From NCBI GenBank assembly GCA_963848825.1, contig CAWKFA010000002.1, forward strand, positions 744,001-808,000: 64,000 nt of DNA, written 5' to 3'. Position numbers and translations under genes: made by a program. This document shows, one piece after another, positions 1 through 9,238 of this stretch. Positions within the stretch are counted from its first letter, which is position 1. Each line of letters opens with the position of its first letter. The notes below the pieces were generated by a model. The model worked only from the letters and a program-made list of their open reading frames with translations, had not been told where the DNA came from and made no database searches. This stretch comes from CAVVSQ01 sp963848825. Its GTDB lineage: Bacteria > Planctomycetota > Planctomycetia > Gemmatales > Gemmataceae.

Positions 1-1
1 G

Positions 2-808
2 CGCCAGCTTGCCGTCCTGGAGAGCGTCAACCCCTCGCGCACGGGCATGCGCGTCCACGATAGGCCGGGCGATCCGTATGCCTCGGTCGTTATTCACGCG
101 CTGGCCCAGATGCGCCGCCAAAAATATCCCGACGAGATAGCTCTCATGCGCCGCTGCATGCGGGCGACCGAGGCGGGACATGCCTGGGCACGCAGCAAAG
201 TCCGGCCGGGCATGACCGAACTGGCCGTCTACACGGGGATAAGCGCGGCCTGCGTCGAGGCCGCCGAGATGCCGGTCATTGTTTACGGCGACTTCGCGGT
301 CTGCCCGGGCCCCGAGCGCCGCGGCGGTCCACCCACCACGCGCGTCATCCAGGCCGGCGACATGTTGATCCTCGATTATTCCGTCGTCATCGGCGGCTAC
401 CGCAGCGATTTCACCAACACGCTGGTCGTCGGCAAAAAGCCCACGCCGGATCAGCAAAAGCTCTATGACCTGTGCATCAAAGCCATGGCGGGCGGCGAGC
501 GCGCCCTGCGCGGCGGCGCCTCCTGCCTGGAAGTCTATCAAGGCGTTCGCGGTGCCTTCGAAAAGGCGGGCATGGCGGACTTCTTCCCCCATCACGCCGG
601 CCACGGCCTGGGCCTGACCCATCCCGAAGCCCCCTTCATCGTCCGCCACGCGGACGAAACCCTGCTCACCGGCGACATCGTCACGCTCGAACCGGGCCTC
701 TACGTGGAAAACATCGGCGGCATCCGTATCGAGAACAATTACCTAATCACCGATCAGGGCTACGAACGCCTCAGCAATCACACCATCACCCTGGAACAAG
801 GCGATTAA
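2..808 (+). CDS. M24 family aminopeptidase / Xaa-Pro dipeptidase, 5' end outside window
   Basis: The frame is open from the first bases of the window, so the true start lies upstream and only the catalytic part is visible. The family removes N-terminal residues, often before proline, with two metal ions held in a pita-bread fold. Counting from the internal Met at base 47, the five expected metal ligands are present: Asp110 (LILDYS), Asp121 (RSDFTNT), His186 (HHAGHG), Glu215 (LEPGLY) and Glu229 (RIENN). It is probably cytoplasmic, as no signal peptide can be judged. A second M24 gene lies at 15.6 kb. The family call is secure; whether it is PepP, PepQ or another M24 subgroup cannot be told from the fragment. 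Confidence 0.85.
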   Translation, partial: RQLAVLESVNPSRTGMRVHDRPGDPYASVVIHALAQMRRQKYPDEIALMRRCMRATEAGHAWARSKVRPGMTELAVYTGISAACVEAAEMPVIVYGDFAVCPGPERRGGPPTTRVIQAGDMLILDYSVVIGGYRSDFTNTLVVGKKPTPDQQKLYDLCIKAMAGGERALRGGASCLEVYQGVRGAFEKAGMADFFPHHAGHGLGLTHPEAPFIVRHADETLLTGDIVTLEPGLYVENIGGIRIENNYLITDQGYERLSNHTITLEQGD

Positions 809-820
809 CCCTGGCGGGAC

Positions 821-1160
821 CCGTAGGGTGGCGTCGAGCATACTCGCGCTGACCCACCGAAATAACCGGTAGCCGTGAATTTATCACCAAAGGTCCCTGG
901 ATCGCGAACACCATTGGTAACCCTACATAGCGGCCAGGCCCCGTAGGGTGGCGTCGAGCGTACTCGCTGACCCACCGAAATAACCGGTAGCCGTGAATTT
1001 ATCACCAAACGCCTTCCCCGGATCACAATACCATTGGGTGCATTTCGGTGGGTCAGCGAGTACGCTCGACGCCACCCTACAGTATTCCGGCGTGGCGGCA
1101 TACCGAAATACCTGCCGATCGCGCTGAATTAATCGCCAAAACCGAATCCGCGACACCATT
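821..1160. repeat. Cluster of palindromic repeat units between two genes
   Basis: A unit starting CCGTAGGGTGGCGTCGAGC occurs at 821-915 and again, nearly identical, at 941-1036. Both are followed by ACCGAAATAACCGGTAGC, ATTTATCACCAAA and an ACCATTGG ending. The first 37 bases of the second copy (942-978) return as an exact inverted copy at 1044-1080. A third, degenerate copy of the downstream part covers about 1100-1160. The unit is itself partly palindromic (GGGT...CGAG...CTCG...ACCC). Units beginning GTAGGGTGG and ending ACCCACC resemble small non-autonomous palindromic repeats dispersed in many bacteria. Short frames reading through this region are not taken as genes. Confidence 0.75.
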
Positions 1161-1218
1161 GGGCGTTTGGTGGATAAAATGAATCGGTGTGGTCCGTCTT
1201 ATCCGTGGTTAAAAGCTC

Positions 1219-2340
1219 ATGGCGAAAAAGAAGAAAACCCGCGTTGAATTGCGTAAAAATCGCTCCCAGCCGGCGCATGATCGGGGCTGGACGCGGGGCT
1301 TTCAGGATCATGGTTACGAGAACGAATCGACGCTGGGTCAGGAACGCGTAAAGGCCAAGGGGGACCTGTCACGCAAGCGCACCATCATTCAGGACGACAA
1401 GGCTGCCGCGAGCGAGATGCCGGCCGCCGACAAAGACATTTGCATCCCTGGGCGCGTGATGCGCGTCCATGGGTTGGTCAGCGTCGTGCAGACCGCCGAT
1501 GGCCGGGAGATACGCTGCGCTATACGTCGCGTGCTCAAAAATCTCGCGAGCGATGAACGCAACGTGGTGGCCACGGGGGACCGCGTCTGGTTTCGCCCGG
1601 AAATGGCCGGCGAGGGCGTGATCGAGTGCGTTGAGCCGCGCCACGGGTGTTTGACGCGGGCTTCGCGCAAGCGGGAGCATGTCCTGGTGGCCAACGTCGA
1701 CCAGGTGGTCATCGTGATGGCCCTGGCCGAGCCGGCCCTCAAGCTCCATCTCGTCGATCGTTACCTGGCCAGCGCCGAGCAGGGCCATATCAGGCCCATT
1801 CTCTGTTTGAATAAGGCCGACCTGGTCGATATCGCGGAATTTCAGCCCACGATTGGGTTCTATAGCCAGCTCGGCGTGCCCACGATCCTGACCAGCGCCA
1901 CCACTGGTCTGGGCATTGAACGACTGCGCAAGCTGCTCAAGGACCGGGCCACGGTATTTTCGGGCCAGAGCGGCGTCGGCAAGTCGTCGCTGCTCAATGC
2001 CCTTCAGCCCGAGCTGGCCTTGCTGGTCAACACGGTCAGCGAAGTCAACGACAAGGGCATGCACACCACCACGACGGCATCCCTGCTGCCTCTCAACTTT
2101 GGCGGCTGGGTGGTGGATACTCCCGGCATCCGCCAGTTCGCGCTTTGGGACATCCGTGCCGAGGAGATGGAAGGCTTCTTTCCGGAGTTTCGGCCCTATG
2201 TGCACCTGTGCGGCTTTCCTGATTGCACGCATACGCACGAGGACAACTGCGCCGTCAAGAACGCCGCCGCCCTGCGGTACATCAGTCAGGCGCGTTACTT
2301 CAGCTATCTGGGATTGTTTGAAGGCACCACGGAAGAGTGA
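1219..2340 (+). CDS. rsgA: Ribosome small subunit-dependent GTPase A
   Basis: RsgA is a circularly permuted GTPase that checks and releases late 30S ribosomal subunits in the cytoplasm. The order of motifs shows the permutation: NKAD (residues 198-201) comes before the P-loop GQSGVGKSS (249-257), followed by DTPG (300-303). The C-terminal zinc site is Cys331, Cys336, His338 and Cys344. An OB-fold region occupies roughly residues 75-150. The N-terminus has about 70 extra residues that are Lys/Arg-rich at the start, longer than in most RsgA proteins. The 373-residue length is otherwise normal. The gene follows a 410-bp repeat-containing gap, so it probably has its own promoter. Its 3' end overlaps the convergent kinase gene by 37 bp. 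Confidence 0.95.
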   Translation: MAKKKKTRVELRKNRSQPAHDRGWTRGFQDHGYENESTLGQERVKAKGDLSRKRTIIQDDKAAASEMPAADKDICIPGRVMRVHGLVSVVQTADGREIRCAIRRVLKNLASDERNVVATGDRVWFRPEMAGEGVIECVEPRHGCLTRASRKREHVLVANVDQVVIVMALAEPALKLHLVDRYLASAEQGHIRPILCLNKADLVDIAEFQPTIGFYSQLGVPTILTSATTGLGIERLRKLLKDRATVFSGQSGVGKSSLLNALQPELALLVNTVSEVNDKGMHTTTTASLLPLNFGGWVVDTPGIRQFALWDIRAEEMEGFFPEFRPYVHLCGFPDCTHTHEDNCAVKNAAALRYISQARYFSYLGLFEGTTEE

Positions 2341-3647
2341 TCGCTCTCGAAGAGTCTCGCGACGCCGCGCAGCGGACCGTCCTCAAGCACTTCAATGTTC
2401 GCCGCCTGGAGTTCGGGAAGTAGGCGCCGCATCAAATCGGGGCGCTCGCCTGTAAGTAAGACGCGACCCTCTACACTGCCCAATTCGCGGACGGCATCGC
2501 GATGATGGCGCGTCATGGCTTCCAGCAGGGCGGCAAGCAGGTCGAGCCGGTCCGTTGTCAGCTCCAGGTCGCGCAAGGCAGCCCGCCGCGCGTCGATTTC
2601 CAACGCATCGCCGGCCAGAAAAGGTGGGTCGAACGTGATGCGCGTTTGGCGCTCGCGCCCCTCCGCTAGCGTTTTGGCAAAGAAATCCTCGCGCGTTTGC
2701 TCCCGAAAGCATAAAGCATGTAGCCAGTCCAGGGCCATGGGGCCAAGAGGGTTTTCCGCTATTTGAACATGGGATGCACCCACGCCAAGGAGCTGAGTCA
2801 AGCGGCGCGGCGCCGGCACGGGGTGTTCCGTTTGGACGGCCAACACCTGGGTATGGCCGACATGGTGGAGGAGATCGCCGCGCGCCCATGCCGGCGGCAA
2901 GCATGGTGCTGGTGATAGGGTCAGTGCCCACCTTGCAGGGAATGCCGCCCGGGACGCCCAACTCGGCGGCCGCGTCGGCACGCAGCGTGCCGAGCGTGTG
3001 GTCGCTCGCGAGTACAGGCGGTAGCCAGTTTCGATCCACTTCAAAATAATCGCACCAGCGCTGCGACCAGCGCCGATCGGTCATCGTGTTAAAAAGGCCA
3101 GTGCGGGAGGCGTTGGCGGGATCACAAGCTTTTTCACCCGTCATCTTGAAGCCGAGCCAGCCCGGGACGTGCATATAGGAACGAATTTCATGAAGCAGAT
3201 AGGGGTCCTCGCCCAGCAGTTGACGCAGGCCAAGCACGGTAACGCTGCCGGGGAGCGGTCGCGTGCCGACCGTGGCGAGAAACTCAGCGCCGACGGCTGC
3301 GTTAACCTGGCGTGCCACCGGCCGGGCGCGGCGGTCGTGGCGAGTCCAGATCGGCCGCAGCGGCTGGTCTTTCTTGTCCAGCAGCACGAGGCCCGGCATA
3401 AAACAGCATAACCCAACACCCTGTACATCCTGGCCAGGCCTGCCCGCGATGCCGCTTTGCGCACGGCCTGTTGCGCCGCCACGGCGACCGCTTGCCAGAG
3501 GCGCGGGGCAGGCACCTCGTAAGCATCGGCTGTAGGCTGGTCCGTCGCATAGTCGACGCGCGCGCTGGCCAATGGCTTGCCGCTGCCGGCGTCCAGGACC
3601 GCGGCTTTGACGTAATCCAGGCCGACATCCAGAGCAAGAATGTTCAT
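2304..3647 (-). CDS. FGGY-family carbohydrate kinase (xylulokinase-like), split by two frameshifts
   Basis: The N-terminus (MNILALDVGLDYVKAAV) is the FGGY phosphate-binding start. The frame then changes near 3440, continues with CFMPGLVLLDKKDQPLRP (a typical FGGY segment) and HVPGWLGFKMTGE, and changes again near 2885. The last third (GDLLHHVGHTQ, FDPPFLAGDALEID, GRVLLTGERPDLM) completes the second ATPase domain. The total length of about 447 residues is normal for the family, which phosphorylates pentoses, hexoses or polyols with ATP in the cytoplasm. The sugar substrate cannot be assigned; D-xylulose is the best guess. The two breaks look like base indels because the sequence on both sides keeps family character. 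A decayed gene is the alternative. Confidence 0.75.
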
Positions 3648-3670
3648 GGAGGCAAGTATATCAACGCGAA

Positions 3671-4729
3671 CTACTGTCCGCGCAAGCGCGAGCCGTTTCT
3701 TGAAGCGGCGATGGGGGCTTCGGTGGGCAACGGCCGGCCGGCGACTTCGATATCCCGTTCGAAGAGATAATCGCGAGAGGCGCGGAAGATCTCGAAGCTA
3801 TCGGGGTAAACCCAAAAAGTGACCACGGTTTGGTTCGGGTCGATCGTATCGGCGAGGCGGCGAAACTCGGACCCGGCAGCCAGGGCCGTGCTGAGGGATT
3901 CGCCACGCTGCGCGAAAACGGGCTCGACGACCCACCCGGTCATGGCGTAGCGAAAATTGCGTCCCGATTCCAGAAGACCCTGCTCCCGTTCGAATACATA
4001 TTGCAGGCGGAAAGCACCCACGGGGCTTGTCAAACGCCGCACCTTCGACTCTTTGCGAAGCTGCTCGACCACCTCCTCGACATTTTCCTTGACCTCATGC
4101 ATGAAGGTGGGCATATCGATAAAAGTAACCTTGCCGGCACGGCATTCAAGGAACATTTCGTCCCCTTGCACGACCCGGCTGACCGGCGCATGAAACCTGA
4201 ATTCCTTCGTGTGTGCCGGCAGTTTTTCCAGGTTCTTGATCTCGTCGGCGATGTCATGTCCACGCTTGCGAAGGCCATCGAGAGACAGGGCCGCCAGTTG
4301 GACTTTTTTGCCCTCGGCTTCCAGCTTGGTGGCAAGCGCCTGTTGTTCGTCGGCAATTTGCTGATTTTTTCGCGCCAGTGCTTCCAGTTCCGCGCGGGTC
4401 AACTCGGTCTTTACTTTGGCACTTTCGAGATTGCGGAGCTTTTCGACAAGGTCAGCGCGTGCCGCCGCCAGAGCTTCCTTGGCCAGGTCCAGTTTGCTGG
4501 CCAGGGGATCGTCGGCAACCTTGGGTGGAGGCAGCGCCGCCAGGGCGGCAGGTGGTGCCGGCTCCGCTTTTTCTTCCGGGAACTCCATGGTCGCGGTGTA
4601 GGTACGGGCCCCCACCCAGGCCACCAGAATAAGCCGAATGATGATACCGATCACGTTGGCCACGACGTCAAGAAACGAGTCGAAGCTGAAAAAAATCTTT
4701 TCACGATGAGAACGACGGCGACGATACAT
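3671..4729 (-). CDS. ExbD/TolR-like membrane protein with coiled coil
   Basis: This 352-residue protein starts with a basic cytoplasmic tail, then one membrane segment (residues about 13-41). The segment contains SFLDVVANVIG, where Asp21 sits where ExbD/TolR proteins keep the proton-carrying aspartate. A Pro/Ala-rich stretch (55-75) leads into a long Ala/Lys/Glu-rich coiled coil (about 80-165) and a globular C-terminal domain ending near NQTVVTFWVYPDSF. The gene is third in a minus-strand operon after a TolQ/MotA-like channel gene and a second membrane-anchored coiled-coil gene. By analogy with ExbB-ExbD, TolQ-TolR and MotA-MotB, it should be the mobile or peptidoglycan/periplasm-contacting partner of a proton-driven motor. 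The cargo or task is unknown. No reading-frame break is seen. Confidence 0.7.
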   Translation of the reverse strand: MYRRRRSHREKIFFSFDSFLDVVANVIGIIIRLILVAWVGARTYTATMEFPEEKAEPAPPAALAALPPPKVADDPLASKLDLAKEALAAARADLVEKLRNLESAKVKTELTRAELEALARKNQQIADEQQALATKLEAEGKKVQLAALSLDGLRKRGHDIADEIKNLEKLPAHTKEFRFHAPVSRVVQGDEMFLECRAGKVTFIDMPTFMHEVKENVEEVVEQLRKESKVRRLTSPVGAFRLQYVFEREQGLLESGRNFRYAMTGWVVEPVFAQRGESLSTALAAGSEFRRLADTIDPNQTVVTFWVYPDSFEIFRASRDYLFERDIEVAGRPLPTEAPIAASRNGSRLRGQ

Positions 4730-4780
4730 GCCAGCCCTCAGCTATCCAAATTCTCTCGCGTCATGGGAATGCCCAGGTTT

Positions 4781-7038
4781 TCAAACAAGGGATATATGTG
4801 GAAATAGGTCCGCAAGCGCATCCGGATGAACCTGGAAACGCAAAATGGGGCGATAGGGCGTCTCGCCCGGCCGCACCGTGGCCTGGCGGCGCGCGATCAG
4901 TTGCAGGACCGCCTTGACGACAGCCTCGTCATTTACTTTCTGGGCAGCCCCGCCCACGGCGTAGACCTGGCCACCGGGATAAACAGCGACCACGTCTCCA
5001 AAGCATTCGATACTGACGATGTAATCGCGGTTGGCCAAAAGCCTGCCCAAGCGACGGCGCAGGCGCAGTTTTTTTAGGCCCAGGCGCATCATCAAACTTC
5101 GTGCGTGGCGCGAGTCGCTCCAGCGGGTTCGAAGCACCTTGATCGCCACTGTTGCCCGCATTGCCGCCAGGCTGCCCGCCAGAGGTATTGTTGCCAGCCG
5201 TTGGTCCTCCGGCTCCCGTTTCGCCGGGACCGACGGCTGAGGCGGTCCCTGGGCTACCGCGCCAGGCCACATCCTGAGACGCTCCCGTTTGGCCATTTCT
5301 ATTCGCTGAAGCGGGCGCCTGGTCGGAGTGCGCGCCACCTTGCGCTCCCACCTGGTTGCCGCCGCCATTGGCGTTTTCCGCGCCAACCGTTCCGGTACTG
5401 GAAGCGGGATAGCCGTTATTGGCGTTGCCGCCCCCGGGCTGACCTTTCCCAGCCACCGAACCAGGCGCTTGACCCACCTGAGCGCTGCCGGGAGGCAATC
5501 CCGGGTAACCGTTGGCACCGGCTTGTCCGCCTCCGGGGCCGCCGAGGCCGGCGCTCGGGCTGGCAACGTTGCCATTGGCGCCAACAGGCTGTCCTCTGGC
5601 GATCGGCATACCCGATGGCTGACCGCTCACATCGCCGGTACGCGTACCCTGGTAACCAGGAGTATTGGCTTGCCCTCCGCGACCGGCGGCATAGCCGCCC
5701 GGGCCATCCCCTTGCCCTGTCCTCATGGCCGGTCCGAAGGCTGCGTTTGGCTGGCCATTGGCTGGCGCCATGCCCGGATTATTAGCAAAATCATTTCCGA
5801 CCGGGCCGCTGCCACGAGCTCCAGAGCCGCCTGGCTGAGAGCCAGCTTCCTGGCGGCCAATGTTCGCCGAGGATCCAGCCACCCCCAGCGGCGCACCAAG
5901 CGTCATGCCCCCGCGCGAACCGCTCGGCCCAACCGAGGAACCTGCGGCATAATTACCTCTGCCCGTATCGGCGGAGGCGTCTCCTTGCGCCTGCGTGGAA
6001 CTCGGCAGAACCTGGCAGCGGTGGAGGCGACATGTTTTGCTGCACAAATGGCGAACTCCCAGGCAGTGGCGGGGGCTTCGCCCTATTGCCGGGGAGCGCG
6101 AGCTTTGGCCCGGGAGTGCCTGAAAAGTTAAGCGCCCAGGCGGCGTCGATAAACTCGTAACCGAAATCGAGGTCGAAGCCGCGCAAGGCGCCGACGGCCT
6201 GGTAGTAAGCGTCGAGACCATCGGGCCGAATGAGGAAGAGAACATAAGGATTCGTGCGCACTTTGGGCAGCGGTGGACGATTGCGCTGCGTGACGTCAGT
6301 GCTTTCGCGTACGAGGTCGACGCCGCGCCGCTGTACCTCATCGCGGAAAGCCTTGATATCAAACTCCGCATGGCCCAGGGTCTGCTCATCGGGATGAAAG
6401 ACTAGGCCCAGCGCGGTGCATTCGACGTAGACCGGCTGGCGATTCTCGCCAAGCTTACCGCGATAAGGAACGAGCGAATAAGATTCCTGTGCCCGCCCCC
6501 TGAGGGTCTTCGCCTCCTGCAAGACGCGTTCTAATTGCGCCAGTTCGCGGGCCAGTTTTTCCGCTTCGCTTTTCGACTTGCCATCATAATCCGCAGAGCG
6601 AGCGAGCCCGTCACGCAACTGGGCAAGCAGTTGGCCTTTGACATCCGCCCGAGCACGTTCCTCGAGCAACACTTTTTCGAGGTCTGCCAGCGCTTGCTTT
6701 TCATTTCCCAGGTTTTTAAAGACATTTTGCCGCTGGATATCGAGCTTGGCGCGTTCCTGGGCAAGTTCCTGCTCTTGCTCACGGAGCAGATCATGCAAGT
6801 CCTGACGTTTTTGTTCCCACTCCGCTTGCCGGGCCTGTTCTTCCTCGTGACTGCGATCCACCTTTTTGGCGCGCGTGGCAAGCTGGAGCGCATGGGCCTC
6901 GAGCGCCCGGTTGCGGGCGACGACCTTGCTACGGCGATCCATGACGAGCAGCAGAAGAATGAGCGCCCCCATCGCTCCCAGCAAGACCGCCAGGAACGGA
7001 AACGTTGAAACTTGCAATTTGTGACGCGGACGCCGCAT
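4781..7038 (-). CDS. Membrane-anchored coiled-coil protein with long Gly/Asn/Gln-rich region, two frameshifts
   Basis: Starting at ATG 7038, one membrane helix (residues about 12-34, FPFLAVLLGAMGALILL) is followed by a strongly charged coiled coil (about 40-185) and a globular domain with LVPYRGKLGENRQP and a YYQAVGALRGFDLDFGYEFIDAAW segment. It ends in a Pro-rich hinge (SPPPLPG). Near 6003 the frame changes and continues for about 300 residues of Gly, Asn, Gln, Pro and Ala-rich sequence. It changes again near 5060 into a conserved-looking C-terminal domain (NRDYIVSIECFGDVVAVYPGG ... RPILRFQVHPD). Unlike the next gene, the membrane helix lacks the ExbD aspartate. The gene sits between the TolQ-like and ExbD-like genes. 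I take it as one protein of about 750 residues. The low-complexity part could be an extended periplasmic spacer. Confidence 0.6.
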
Positions 7039-7096
7039 GACAGCACTGTTTCACGTTCAGAGGTTATTGGATCGACTCAGCGCCTGAGACTTCACG

Positions 7097-8356
7097 TTAG
7101 GCGGCCGGTTTTTGTGCCGGCCGTGGTCCCGGGACGACACGCGTCGTGAGTAGGTGAATGGCGGCCGTAAGGCTTTGCACAGCTTCCTCAAACGTGCCCG
7201 TGCTTGCGAGGGCCGCCAGATTTTGGTTCAACGTTTCTTGCAGGCCGATGAGCCTGGCCTCGCCTTCTTGCAACCTGAGCAGCGACTCGGCTTGCTGGTT
7301 CAAGGCCTGGGCAACCTGCCCCATGCCCTGCATGAGGCCCTGATTGCGGCCGATTAATTTTTCCTCGACCTGCACAAGCCGTTCGGTATGGCGACTGAGG
7401 GTGCTTTCGAGGGCCTCATATAAGCCGCTGGTGAGCTGCTGCTGTTGTTTGCTACCCGTCTCGTTCCAGGCGCGGTCTGCCTTTTCCAGGCTGCGCGACC
7501 AAAGACTGGCCTGGCGCTCGACAAGCTGCTCGGTCGATTTGAGCAAAATTTGGGCGTTCTGACGCAACGCATCGACCAGTTGGTTGCTTTCCGGTCCGCC
7601 CCGTTCGAAGCGATGGGCCAACTGCAGGTCCACGTAGGCGTCGACTTTTTCGAGTTGGCCCTGTTCGAGCCTTTCCACGAGCATGCTGCACAACATGAGG
7701 ATCATGGTCAAAAACAGGGCAAGTGCCGTGCTGTCGAAGGCGGTCGCCAAACCATCGGTGACGCCGCTGAGCGATTTTTCCAGAACTTCGGGCGTAACGC
7801 CCTTGATGGCGCTGGTAATGCCCAGCACCGTGCCCAAAAACCCCAGGATGGGAATCGCCCAGGTGATGAAGCGCAGCAGCGAATAGCTGCCTTCTTGTGC
7901 AATGACGTCATTGTCCGCCAGCGTACGAATCTGATCGTCAAGTTCCGTGGCCGAACCTCGGCTATGCACGAACTCCAGCACACTCTCGACGCGTCGGCCC
8001 AGGTAGGAATTGCGTACGCGGGCAGGTAGCCCGGCCAGGTTTTCGCGCAACAAAAGGGCCTGTTCAACGCCCACCGGCTTACCATTCCAGGGAGTGAGTA
8101 ATTCAAATTCATGGGCCGACCGTTCGTTCCAGGACGACGCCAGCTTGGCAAGCAGGGCGCCCATGGCGCAACAAAACATCAAGACTTCGGTCATTTCGAC
8201 CGGGTGCTCGACGTATTGCAGCACGTCGGGATTGTGATAGGGCCCGTGGTGGAGGAAGTAGAGCAAGCCCACGCCAAACGGCAGTCCAAACAGGAAGGCG
8301 GCCACCGTGGAAAAAGATCCCCGCGCTTTGGCGGCTTGAGACGTTGCCTGGCTCAT
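7097..8356 (-). CDS. MotA/TolQ/ExbB proton-channel family protein
   Basis: The 419-residue product has the family layout. A first hydrophobic helix (about 17-36) and a second (about 56-74) come before a cytoplasmic domain. Two more helices follow in the region SLLRFITWAIPILGFLGTVLGITSAI (about 160-185) and the STALALFLTMILMLCSMLVE helix (about 210-230). The GFLGTVLGI and AFDSTALAL motifs are typical of TolQ/ExbB/MotA, where they line the proton path. The C-terminal 190 residues form a Gln/Glu-rich coiled coil, which is longer than in TolQ. It is the first gene of the operon and presumably forms the channel pentamer around the ExbD-like dimer. The family call is firm, but the process it powers is unknown. 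Confidence 0.85.
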   Translation of the reverse strand: MSQATSQAAKARGSFSTVAAFLFGLPFGVGLLYFLHHGPYHNPDVLQYVEHPVEMTEVLMFCCAMGALLAKLASSWNERSAHEFELLTPWNGKPVGVEQALLLRENLAGLPARVRNSYLGRRVESVLEFVHSRGSATELDDQIRTLADNDVIAQEGSYSLLRFITWAIPILGFLGTVLGITSAIKGVTPEVLEKSLSGVTDGLATAFDSTALALFLTMILMLCSMLVERLEQGQLEKVDAYVDLQLAHRFERGGPESNQLVDALRQNAQILLKSTEQLVERQASLWSRSLEKADRAWNETGSKQQQQLTSGLYEALESTLSRHTERLVQVEEKLIGRNQGLMQGMGQVAQALNQQAESLLRLQEGEARLIGLQETLNQNLAALASTGTFEEAVQSLTAAIHLLTTRVVPGPRPAQKPAA

Positions 8357-8614
8357 CCAATAAACCTCCAGTAGGGCTCATTCGAAAGGCTGCGGCCCCT
8401 TCTTGTGGGCCGGTACGCTTTTCGAAGAACGTCTAAACGGCGTTTCTTTGTTATCGACCAACGCGGTGCGCGGATGATAACGATTTTGCCGGTTGGGTCG
8501 AGGCTGAACAGGGCCCCGGCGAATAGATAAGATGGAGAGGCGGGGAGGCTGTTTCTCCCCGGTACGCGGCGCCACGGGCAACCGTGTTGGAAAACTGAAT
8601 AACCTGGAAAAAGT

Positions 8615-9169
8615 ATGAGCGAAGCACGCCAACGATTGTTAACAGTTTTTAAAGAACGCGCGGTTTCGTTCGGCGATTTCACGCTCGCGTCTGGCAAAAA
8701 GAGCACTTTTTACATCAACAGTAAGAAGGCCATCTTTCATTCCGAAGCCGTCTGGCTGTTGGGCGAGGTGCTGTGGGAAGTGACCAAAGACCTGAATATC
8801 ACGGGTGCGGGTGGACTGGAGGTCGGCGCCATCCCCATGGCCGCCACGCTGGCGCAACGTTATCATCAGGCGGGCCGTCCTCTCGAAGGGTTTTTCGTCC
8901 GCAAGCAGGCCAAGAGCCACGGCAGCCAGGAACGGGTCGAAGGCGTTTTGAAGGCAGGCTCGCGGGTGGCGGTTTTGGATGATGTTTTGACAACCGGCGG
9001 TTCCGTGCTGCAAGCGATCGCCGAGATTGAAAAAGCCGGCGCCGAGGTGGCGGCGGTTGTGTGTATCGTCGACAGGCTCGAAGGCGCCCGGGCGGCGATT
9101 GGGCCCAAATATGACTATCGCCCTATATTCACGATTGCGGACCTGGGCATCGAAATGGCCGCGAAATAA
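8615..9169 (+). CDS. pyrE: Orotate phosphoribosyltransferase
   Basis: PyrE converts orotate and PRPP to orotidine 5'-monophosphate in pyrimidine synthesis. The 184-residue protein shows the PRPP-binding loop VLDDVLTTGGS (residues 120-130), the substrate region SGKKSTFYINSKKA (27-40) and GLEVGAIPMA (67-76). Length is normal for the short bacterial form. A purine-rich stretch (GGAAAAAG) lies before ATG 8615. It is divergent from the TolQ-like operon across a 258-bp gap and is followed 69 bp later by the reductase gene. No other pyrimidine genes are in the window. Confidence 0.93.
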   Translation: MSEARQRLLTVFKERAVSFGDFTLASGKKSTFYINSKKAIFHSEAVWLLGEVLWEVTKDLNITGAGGLEVGAIPMAATLAQRYHQAGRPLEGFFVRKQAKSHGSQERVEGVLKAGSRVAVLDDVLTTGGSVLQAIAEIEKAGAEVAAVVCIVDRLEGARAAIGPKYDYRPIFTIADLGIEMAAK

Positions 9170-9238
9170 AGGGCAGTTGTTGACCTCTTTACGACTGATC
9201 GCCACAATAAGAGCGTTCGGAAACTGGGATAACTGGTA

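Noticed and set aside
821..1160. Possible CRISPR-like array
   Set aside because: Only two or three units of about 95 bp, with inverted copies and no regular spacers.
805..1311. Minus-strand frames of 60-98 residues across the region before rsgA
   Set aside because: They read through the palindromic repeat units, so their apparent protein repeats come from DNA repeats; no ribosome sites.
1369..2238. Long minus-strand frame opposite rsgA
   Set aside because: Fully antisense to a well-supported gene, His/Arg-rich composition typical of shadow frames in GC-rich DNA.
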